Assembly: GCF_030209355.1 (NCBI RefSeq) | Contig: NZ_JARVSF010000028.1 | Location: forward strand, 1-48,074 | Source: Pseudarthrobacter sp. fls2-241-R2A-127 | Lineage (GTDB): Bacteria; Actinomycetota; Actinomycetes; Actinomycetales; Micrococcaceae | Reading direction: 5' to 3' | Length of the DNA: 48,074 nt | Shown: piece after piece, positions 42,367 through 48,074 of the stretch | Layout: each line of letters opens with the position of its first letter | How positions within the stretch are numbered: position 1 is the stretch's first letter | Made by a program: the position numbers and the translations under genes | The notes under the pieces: model-generated | Databases searched by the model: none | Told to the model about the DNA's origin: nothing | The model's input: the letters and a program-made list of their open reading frames with translations, nothing else

Positions 42367-43383
42367 ATGCCGCACAACCCGCATGCCACTTTCACCGTTG
42401 ACTCCGCCGTCGAACTGGCCGTGATCGAACGCAGCGGCTTCGTCGAGTCCCGGCACATCGGATCCGCCGTCCTCGTGGCCGCCGACGGCTCGGTGGTCAC
42501 CGAACTCGGCGACATCAACACCCCCATCTATGCGCGGTCCACCCTCAAACCCTTCCAGGCGCTGGCGTCCATGCAGTCCGGTGTCCCGCTGCGGGGCGCG
42601 CAGGTGGCCATCGCATGCGGCAGCCATACCGGTTCGCTGGACCACATGGATGTGGTGGCCGGCATGCTCAAGGCGGCCGGGGTGCGGGAAGACCAGCTGC
42701 AGTGCCCTGAAGCGTGGCCGGAGGACGAAACGGCCCGGAACTGGCTGGTCCGCTCCGAAAAGGGCAAGTCGCGGCTGGCTTACAACTGTTCCGGCAAGCA
42801 CGCCGCCTTCCTCTGGGCCTGCACCGAAAACGGCTGGGACACGCACAGCTACCTGGAACCCAACCACCCCCTGCAGCAGCGCGTCCGCACCGTCATCGAG
42901 GAATACACCGGCGAGCGGATCGCCCACCTGGGCATTGACGGCTGTGGTGCGCCCGTGGCCGCGGTTTCGCTGAAGGGACTGGCACTCGCCTACTCCCAGC
43001 TGGCCAAAGCTCCCGGCGACCACAGCTTCAGCGCCAGGGCCGCCACGATCGCCACCTCCATGCTCGACTACCCCTGGGCGGTGCAGGGCCGGGGTGAAGC
43101 GAACACCCTGGTGATGGACGAGCTGGAAATCATCGCCAAAATCGGTGCCGAGGGCGTCCTGGCGATGGCCACGCCGCAGGGCGTCTCGGTGGCCGTCAAG
43201 ATCCTCGACGGAAACATCCGGGCAACCTCCCTGGTGGCCCTTACCCTGCTCGCGGCCGCCGGGGCTGTGGAAATTCCCGGAGTCGCCAGCGCCCTGGAAA
43301 AAGTGGTGGCACCGGTCCTCGGGGGCGGCCGCCCCGTGGGGAAGATCCGGCTGGGCCCGGCAGTTTCCGCCCTCCTGGACTAG
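42367..43383 (+). CDS. Class 3 (rhizobial-type) asparaginase
   Basis: 338 residues. Hydrolyses asparagine to aspartate and ammonia. Matches the zinc-containing Rhizobium etli-type family: Ser58 and Lys61 in RSTLKPFQ, Ser86 in ACGSHTG, and probable metal ligands Cys141 and Lys144 (NCSGKHA) and Cys193 (DGCGAP), with the spacing of the catalytic Ser-Lys and zinc residues known for that enzyme. No signal peptide. ATG at 42367 has TAGACT 6 bases upstream and no Shine-Dalgarno sequence, fitting a leaderless transcript. Confidence 0.9.
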   Translation: MPHNPHATFTVDSAVELAVIERSGFVESRHIGSAVLVAADGSVVTELGDINTPIYARSTLKPFQALASMQSGVPLRGAQVAIACGSHTGSLDHMDVVAGMLKAAGVREDQLQCPEAWPEDETARNWLVRSEKGKSRLAYNCSGKHAAFLWACTENGWDTHSYLEPNHPLQQRVRTVIEEYTGERIAHLGIDGCGAPVAAVSLKGLALAYSQLAKAPGDHSFSARAATIATSMLDYPWAVQGRGEANTLVMDELEIIAKIGAEGVLAMATPQGVSVAVKILDGNIRATSLVALTLLAAAGAVEIPGVASALEKVVAPVLGGGRPVGKIRLGPAVSALLD

Positions 43384-43408
43384 CGCCACAACCCTAGCGC
43401 CACAACCC
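43381..43408. repeat. 14-base tandem duplication including a stop codon
   Basis: TAGCGCCACAACCC occurs twice in direct succession (43381-43394, 43395-43408). The first TAG is the asparaginase stop codon. It looks like a recent slippage duplication. Confidence 0.8.
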
Positions 43409-43436
43409 CTGCCGATGCCAAAGGAAGATTGAAAGC

Positions 43437-43814
43437 ATGGCCGTAGCCCGCCGTCGTATTGATGTCCACGAAGGCAAAGCAGCAGTGAAGGCATGGCTGG
43501 AAGCCGCCGTTTCGCCGTCGGCTGCTCCCCTGCCGCGGGCCGCCCTGGCCACGGCCGTGCGGTACTCGCTGGAGGAAGTGACCGCCCGGGCCCCGGGTAA
43601 CTCCGTGGAGGTTCGCGTGCCGCCCTTTGGCGTCACCCAGTGCGTCGAGGGCCCGCGCCACACCCGCGGCACCCCGCCGAACGTGATCGAGTGCGACGCC
43701 GCCACCTGGCTGGCGATGGTCACCGGCCAGGTGGCGTGGGCGGACGCAGTGGCTGCCGGGAAGGTGGCCGCCTCAGGCCTGCGCGCAGACTTATCGGCGC
43801 TGCTGCCCCTCTAG
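43437..43814 (+). CDS. Sterol-carrier-family-like small protein
   Basis: 125 residues. An Ala-rich helical N-terminus is followed by RYSLEEVTARAPGNSVEVRVPPFG and a segment IECDAATWLAMVTGQVAWADAVAAGKV resembling the end of the SCP2-like fold, as found in proteins annotated as sterol carrier family in Arthrobacter. Function is not known; lipid binding is a possibility. ATG at 43437 has GAAGATTGAAAG upstream. Its 3' end overlaps the convergent membrane protein gene by 24 bases. Confidence 0.75.
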   Translation: MAVARRRIDVHEGKAAVKAWLEAAVSPSAAPLPRAALATAVRYSLEEVTARAPGNSVEVRVPPFGVTQCVEGPRHTRGTPPNVIECDAATWLAMVTGQVAWADAVAAGKVAASGLRADLSALLPL

Positions 43815-44513
43815 TCCGGCGTCGCCGCCCGCCTGCCTGCCCCGGACCGTGGTGCGCGGCTCCGGTGCCGTTTCCGGCGGGGAGGTGAGGGCCGGGTGCG
43901 GAACCGAATTCTGCAGTTTCGTGGACAGGGCTGCCACCACGGCGAACCCGAACGCGGCCACGGCAATCAGGACCGACATCACCGCAACCGTGCCGTAGCC
44001 GGCTGACCGCGGGTCCAGGAACGGGTACGGGTACCAGTCCACGATGGGGCCACGGATCAGGCTGTAGACCAGGTAGAGCATGGGAAAAGCCAGCCACACC
44101 AAGGATGTCCGGACCGGGATCCGCTCCCGCGGGAGGTCCACCAGCCAGTCGATCACCATGACGGTGGGGACGGTGTAGTGCAGCACCACGTTGACCCAAG
44201 GGATGGGCGTGTTGACGTCGATATCGCTCAGCAGCAGGCTGTAGGTGATCCCGGTGATGGTCATGTACACAGTGGCCGCGCCGCGGAGGAGCTCCAGCCA
44301 CCGCGGGCTCTCGCCTTTCCAGGCGAACCAGCCGGCGATCCCCAGGGTCACGAACGCGATGATGTTGGACTCGATGGTGAAGTAGCTGAAGTAGTTTCCG
44401 GTGCTGGCGCCCGGCACGTTCTGCACCAGGTAAAGCAACTGGAACAGCACCGCCACGAAGCCCAGCAGCGCGAACCAAAAGCGGAAAAGTGCAAGTCCCC
44501 TGTTTGCGGTCAT
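43791..44513 (-). CDS. Pr6Pr-family membrane protein
   Basis: 240 residues with six or seven predicted membrane helices, in a pattern rich in Trp/Tyr typical of the Pr6Pr (FAR-17a/AIG1-like) family: FRFWFALLGFVAVLFQLLY at the N-terminus, NYFSYFTIESNIIAF, and the DWYPYPFLDP segment. Eukaryotic relatives (AIG1/ADTRP) hydrolyse fatty acid esters of hydroxy fatty acids, but a bacterial role is not established. A hydrophilic Pro/Thr-rich tail of about 35 residues follows the last helix. Confidence 0.8.
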   Translation of the reverse strand: MTANRGLALFRFWFALLGFVAVLFQLLYLVQNVPGASTGNYFSYFTIESNIIAFVTLGIAGWFAWKGESPRWLELLRGAATVYMTITGITYSLLLSDIDVNTPIPWVNVVLHYTVPTVMVIDWLVDLPRERIPVRTSLVWLAFPMLYLVYSLIRGPIVDWYPYPFLDPRSAGYGTVAVMSVLIAVAAFGFAVVAALSTKLQNSVPHPALTSPPETAPEPRTTVRGRQAGGDAGLEGQQRR

Positions 44514-44567
44514 GAGCCGATCCTAGGCCCTGGCGGCCGGGAGCCCCGCCACGGCTGCCCGGCGTGC

Positions 44568-45329
44568 CTACCCGCGGCCAATGAAGGGCATGCCGGCCGC
44601 GGTGACCACCACGGAGCCCACGCTGGCCGAGGCCGGCATGTTGGCCATCATCAGTACCGCACGCGCCGCGTCCGCCACCGGAAACATTGGTTCCACCTTG
44701 CGGGTGCCGTCCGCCTGCAACGCCCCTGAGCCGACGCCGATGGTGTCCATGATGTCGGTGGCGGTGTTGCCGATATCGATCTGTCCGCACGTGATGCCGA
44801 AGCCGCGCCCGTCCAGGTCGATGCTCTTGGTCAGACCCGTCATTGCGTGCTTGGTGACCGTGTAGGCCACGGTCCGCGGGCGGGGCGAGTGGGCCGAGAT
44901 GGATCCGTTATTGATGATGCGGCCGCCCTGCGGCTCCTGTGCCTTCATGGCCCGGACCGCCGCTGCCGCGCACAGCATCGACCCGGAAAGGTTGACCGCC
45001 ACCGTGGCGTTCCAGTCGTCCAGGCTGATCTCGTCCACACCGGCCGACGGGCCGAACACCCCGGCGTTGTTGAACAGGACGTCCACGCGCCCCCACTCCT
45101 GGCGGACGACCTCGAAAAGCCGTTCGACGTCGTCGGGCCGGGTGACATCGCAGGGCACCACCAGGGTGCCCGGGCTGCCGTCCGCCGTTTCCTTCAGCTG
45201 GGCCTCGCGCCGACCGGCCAGTGCCACGCGGTAGCCCGCGGCCAGCATCTGGCGGGCCACCTCCCTGCCGATGCCCGAACCGGCGCCGGTGACGACGGCG
45301 ACGCGGGCGGCAGGCTGTGGGGTGTTCAT
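44568..45329 (-). CDS. SDR-family oxidoreductase
   Basis: 253 residues, classical short-chain dehydrogenase. NAD(P) motif TGAGSGIG is near the N-terminus, NNAG at about residue 90, Ser in NNGSISAHS and the active-site YTVTK. Third gene of the NCS1 transporter operon (14 bases after the racemase-like gene), so it likely oxidises or reduces the transported compound or a product. AGGAGG lies 5 bases before ATG at 45329. Confidence 0.9.
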   Translation of the reverse strand: MNTPQPAARVAVVTGAGSGIGREVARQMLAAGYRVALAGRREAQLKETADGSPGTLVVPCDVTRPDDVERLFEVVRQEWGRVDVLFNNAGVFGPSAGVDEISLDDWNATVAVNLSGSMLCAAAAVRAMKAQEPQGGRIINNGSISAHSPRPRTVAYTVTKHAMTGLTKSIDLDGRGFGITCGQIDIGNTATDIMDTIGVGSGALQADGTRKVEPMFPVADAARAVLMMANMPASASVGSVVVTAAGMPFIGRG

Positions 45330-45343
45330 TCGGACCTCCTGGC

Positions 45344-46087
45344 TTAAAGCTGTACCGGCACGGCCGGCTGGTGCAGCGGCCAGCCTATGACGGTCTTGGG
45401 CCGGGGCGCAGCAAAGGTCCGGACCTTGGAGGTGGACAGGCGCATGCGCACCAGCGATTCGGCGATGGTCACGGCCGAGGCCACGCCGTCCACTACGGGG
45501 ACGCCGGCCCGCTGCCGGATCTGCTCGTCAAGGCCTGCCATGCCGCCGCACCCGAGCACAATCACTTCCGCTTTGTCCCGGGTAACGGCCAGCAACGCCT
45601 CGTTGATGATGGCCTCCACTGCCCGTTCGGGTTCCTCTTCAAGTTCCAGGACGGCCATGCCGCTGGCACGGACGGACGCACACCTGGCATCCAGGCCGGC
45701 CAGCTTCAGCCGGTCCTCAATGAGCGGAACTGTGCGGTCCAGGGTGGTGACCACAGAGTACTTGTGGCCGAGGAACATCGCCGTGCTTGCAGCTGCCTCG
45801 GTGATGTCAACCACCGGAACATCCAGGAGTTCCTGCAGGCCCTCCCGGCCGTGCTCCCCGTAGCCGGCCTGGATAACGGCGTCGAACGGCCCGGGGTAGG
45901 AGGTGACGGCGTCCATGACGGCGATGGCTGCCAGGTAGCTTTCGAAGTTTCCTTCGCAGGAGTCGGCGCCGAACCGCGGCGTGAGGCCAACGATCTCGGT
46001 GCCCGGGGCGGCCACGGCACGCGCGGAGGCCGCGATGGAGTCAGTCATTGCGTGGGTGGTGTTCACGTTTGCGACGAGGAGGCGCAT
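45344..46087 (-). CDS. Asp/Glu/hydantoin racemase-superfamily protein with single catalytic Cys
   Basis: 247 residues. Typical superfamily fold with N-terminal NVNTTHAMT and a second half with LGCGGMAGL holding Cys180. The first catalytic Cys of two-cysteine hydantoin/allantoin racemases (usually in an ACFGDPG-like motif) is replaced by Gly75 in AGYGEHG. A Gly/Cys pair is what arylmalonate decarboxylase has (Gly74/Cys188), and in that enzyme the missing Cys abolishes racemase activity. So racemisation by the usual two-base mechanism is doubtful. Between an NCS1 permease and an SDR gene. ATG at 46087 has AAAGGAA upstream. Confidence 0.85.
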   Translation of the reverse strand: MRLLVANVNTTHAMTDSIAASARAVAAPGTEIVGLTPRFGADSCEGNFESYLAAIAVMDAVTSYPGPFDAVIQAGYGEHGREGLQELLDVPVVDITEAAASTAMFLGHKYSVVTTLDRTVPLIEDRLKLAGLDARCASVRASGMAVLELEEEPERAVEAIINEALLAVTRDKAEVIVLGCGGMAGLDEQIRQRAGVPVVDGVASAVTIAESLVRMRLSTSKVRTFAAPRPKTVIGWPLHQPAVPVQL

Positions 46088-46140
46088 GGGAAAATTCCTT
46101 TGTCAGCCGGGGTTTGGCGGGCCGTGTCGGGGCCGGGAGC

Positions 46141-47709
46141 TCAGTGGGTGCTGGCAACTGCGATGGCTTCACCGTCGGCGTCCACCAGCCGCTGGTTGCG
46201 GTCGGCGATGAAGAAGTACAACGTAGCCGCGATGCCCGCCGCGAAGAACCAGGCGAACGGTGCCGCCGCCGCAAGGCCGGGCACGAAGGCGATCAGCAGG
46301 GCAAGGACGGCGGCCGGAACCATGGCGATGATCGCACGGGGGTTGACGCCCTTCTTATAGAAGTACGCGCCCTCCGGGGAGGCCGTGTAGAGCTCCGGCA
46401 CGTTGACCTTGCCACGCCTGATCAGCCAGTAGTCAGCCATCACCACGCCGAACAACGGGCCGAGCAAGGCCCCGAGTCCACCGAGGAAGTACACGATGAC
46501 CAGCGGGTTGTTGTACAGGTTCCAGGGCAGGATCACCAGACCGATGCTGGCGGAGACCATTGCAGCCTTGCGGAAGTTCAGTTTCTTGGGGAACAGGTTG
46601 GTCAGTGCGTAGACGGGGGCCACGAAGTTGGCCATGAGGTTCACGGCGATGGTCAGGATCAGCAGCGCCAGGCAAGCCAGGACCAGGAACAAGGTGTTGG
46701 GAATGGTCTGGACGATGTCCGACGGGCTCTTGATGATGGTCCCGTTGATCTTGAACTGCCCACCGGCCATGACCACCACGATGGCGCCGAAGAGCAGCAT
46801 GTTGATGGGGATCCCCCAGAAGTTGCCGCGCACCATGGCCTTCTTCGACACCGCCGACCGGGTGAAGTCGCAGAAGTTCAGGACGAAAGTGCCGTAGATG
46901 GAGACCCAGAGCGCGCCGCCGGCAAAGATGGTGAGCCACATTTCCGGCCCTTCGAGTGCCTTGTTGGACGCCCAGGCAATGCTTCCGCCGGCTTCCACGA
47001 AGATCCAGACGGCCATCGCTGCCATGGTGGCCAGGATGACCGGACCGGCGAACGCCTCGTACTTGCGGATCATTTCCATGCCAAAGCTGACGATCACCAG
47101 TTGGACCACCCAGAGGGTCACGAATGCCATCCACCCCAGTGTGGACAGGCCCAGAATCGAGTCCTTGTCCAGCTCTGCGAGGGACGGGAACATGGCTGTG
47201 AGCATGACGCGGAAGACCACCGATGCGAGGTAGGTCTGGATGCCGAACCAGGCGACGGCCACGGCACCGCGGAGCAGGCTGGCGATCTGCGCCCCGCGGA
47301 TACCGAAGCTGATGCGGCTCATGACCGGGAACGGCACACCGGTCTTGACGCCCATGAAACCGGAGAGTGTCAGGAGTCCGAACAGCAGGGCTGCGCCGAT
47401 GCCGAGCGCCATGAGGATCTGCCACCCGCCCAGGCCGAGGGCGAACAGTCCGATGGCGAAAGCGTAGTTACCCAGGCTGTGCACATCGTTCGCCCAAAGG
47501 GTGAAGATGCTGTAGCTGGTCCAGCTGCGTCCCGCCCGCTTGGTGGGGGCAAGGTCTGCGTTGTACAGGGAAGGGCTGATGCTCTTGCCGGAGGCAGCGC
47601 TGGCTGATTCGCACAGCGCGTCGATGCTGCCTGGCAGGTGAGCCGGAGCAACTGACGGCTCTGTCAGGCCCTGCTCCGCAGCAACGCCCGCGGTGGGAGG
47701 TGTTTGCAT
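46141..47709 (-). CDS. NCS1-family nucleobase/hydantoin/allantoin symporter
   Basis: 522 residues, about 12 predicted membrane helices. The signature GRSWTSYSIFTLWANDVHSL followed by GNYAFAIGLFALGLGGW is typical of NCS1 cation symporters (Mhp1, allantoin, uracil and thiamine transporters). ATG at 47709 (MQTPPTAG) was chosen; an in-frame start further upstream is less likely. First gene of the operon with the racemase-like and SDR genes; together with the racemase this suggests a hydantoin- or ureide-like substrate, not proven. Confidence 0.92.
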   Translation of the reverse strand: MQTPPTAGVAAEQGLTEPSVAPAHLPGSIDALCESASAASGKSISPSLYNADLAPTKRAGRSWTSYSIFTLWANDVHSLGNYAFAIGLFALGLGGWQILMALGIGAALLFGLLTLSGFMGVKTGVPFPVMSRISFGIRGAQIASLLRGAVAVAWFGIQTYLASVVFRVMLTAMFPSLAELDKDSILGLSTLGWMAFVTLWVVQLVIVSFGMEMIRKYEAFAGPVILATMAAMAVWIFVEAGGSIAWASNKALEGPEMWLTIFAGGALWVSIYGTFVLNFCDFTRSAVSKKAMVRGNFWGIPINMLLFGAIVVVMAGGQFKINGTIIKSPSDIVQTIPNTLFLVLACLALLILTIAVNLMANFVAPVYALTNLFPKKLNFRKAAMVSASIGLVILPWNLYNNPLVIVYFLGGLGALLGPLFGVVMADYWLIRRGKVNVPELYTASPEGAYFYKKGVNPRAIIAMVPAAVLALLIAFVPGLAAAAPFAWFFAAGIAATLYFFIADRNQRLVDADGEAIAVASTH

Positions 47710-48020
47710 GGGGGTCTCGATTCTTGGGAGATTCCGAGGTGGTGAGGCCGGCAGGTCGCCGTTTCTGTTATTCCACACTGCGGAAACGAGATTTTGAATA
47801 GTGAAATAAGGGTATGACCTGGATCACTGGTCGGTCAAGCGCCACTGCCGCTGCCGTCTAGTCACAAACGGTCCCTTACTGCCGGCACGAGGCCTCTTGG
47901 GCGGGATGATGACCGTCACGTTGACCCGCCGGGTTCGCCTCAGTAATCTCATATAGCAATAATGTTTTCTCACAATACGAAAACATGCGCAGATGCATTC
48001 AACGATGAAAAGAGGCTGCC
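47710..48020. promoter_or_regulatory. 311-base divergent intergenic region upstream of NCS1 operon
   Basis: No gene seen. It holds a plausible leftward promoter, TTGACC (47833-47838) and TACCCT (47809-47814) with an 18-base spacer, for the NCS1 operon. An inverted repeat at 47962-47986 lies near the rightward gene. AT content is higher near 47780-47990 than in flanking genes. Confidence 0.5.
47962..47986. promoter_or_regulatory. Inverted repeat, candidate operator
   Basis: ATGTTTTC and GAAAACAT are perfect 8-base arms separated by 9 bases. It lies 34 bases before the start of the rightward gene, in the AT-rich divergent region, so it may be an operator for that gene's product or for the NCS1 operon. 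Confidence 0.45.
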
Positions 48021-48074
48021 GTGGCTGCAGGAGAAGAGACCTCCCATATCCTCAGCGGGTTGACTAACCAGCTG
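48021..48074 (+). CDS. 5' end of a divergent gene (partial, possibly a regulator)
   Basis: An open frame starts with GTG at 48021, 7 bases after AAGAGG, and runs 18 codons (MAAGEETSHILSGLTNQL) to the window edge. Its divergent position relative to the NCS1 operon fits a regulatory gene, but too little is visible to name a family. Confidence 0.5.
   Translation, partial: MAAGEETSHILSGLTNQL

Noticed and set aside
40611..42527. N-terminal extension of about 640 codons in frame with purD
   Set aside because: It is antisense to the molybdoprotein and asparaginase genes and the PurD fold starts exactly at the GTG at 40610.
46048..47607. Plus-strand open frame of about 519 codons opposite the NCS1 transporter
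   Set aside because: Shadow frame: Gly/His/Glu/Asp-rich antisense translation of a membrane protein, no start signal or motif.

Overview
The window is GC-rich, densely coded DNA from an actinobacterium. Gene content (actinobacterial Tad secretion neighbourhood, MarP protease, Crp/GlxR regulator, class-A PBP) and general sequence character suggest the Micrococcaceae, most likely Arthrobacter or Pseudarthrobacter; this assignment comes from recollection of protein families, not from a search. Layout: (1) 1-4895, minus strand, a Tad-type pilus/secretion operon in the order CpaE-like, TadA, TadB, TadC, DUF4244 Flp-like pilin, TadE-like, mostly joined by 4-base overlaps. (2) 4997-12453, housekeeping genes: a stand-alone family A DNA polymerase, a YegP-like protein, CoA pyrophosphatase-type NUDIX, endonuclease III, a membrane protein with a low-complexity tail, and acetyl-CoA synthetase. 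(3) 12600-24909, a carbohydrate block: one CUT1 sugar ABC transporter (binding protein, two permeases) with a DeoR regulator, then a second CUT1 transporter with a LacI regulator, an unusual Gfo/Idh/MocA protein and a GH36 alpha-galactosidase. (4) 25041-32587, AroQ, MarP, Crp, NUDIX, RidA, DUF4177, class-A PBP and a metallophosphoesterase. Blocks 1, 2 and 4 together recall the M. tuberculosis Rv3654c-Rv3683 neighbourhood, so block 3 looks like an insertion into a conserved backbone. (5) 32720-36351, a heterodimeric ABC exporter, then tRNA-Pro(CGG). (6) 36673-38302, a 77-residue secreted peptide precursor with two copies of VGNWPDPA, divergent from an HTH plus TPR regulator. (7) 38354-43814, purC, purD, a sulfite-oxidase-like molybdoprotein, a class 3 asparaginase and a sterol-carrier-like protein. 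(8) 43791-48074, a Pr6Pr membrane protein and an NCS1 permease / racemase-family protein / SDR operon, with the start of a divergent gene at the window edge. The most interesting item is region 6. The layout (small exported pro-peptide divergent from an XRE-TPR regulator, repeated octapeptide whose two copies differ only at synonymous positions, AT-rich palindrome between them) is what is expected of an RRNPP-type peptide quorum-sensing pair, a class described mainly in Firmicutes. Regulatory sites that can be read directly include two CRP/GlxR-type sites (upstream of acs and of the first sugar operon, in a window that also encodes the Crp protein), a matched pair of LacI-type operators in the second sugar locus, several strong terminators, and a compound palindromic repeat at 24921-24990. 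All functions are inferred from motifs visible in the translated sequence; no database search was possible.
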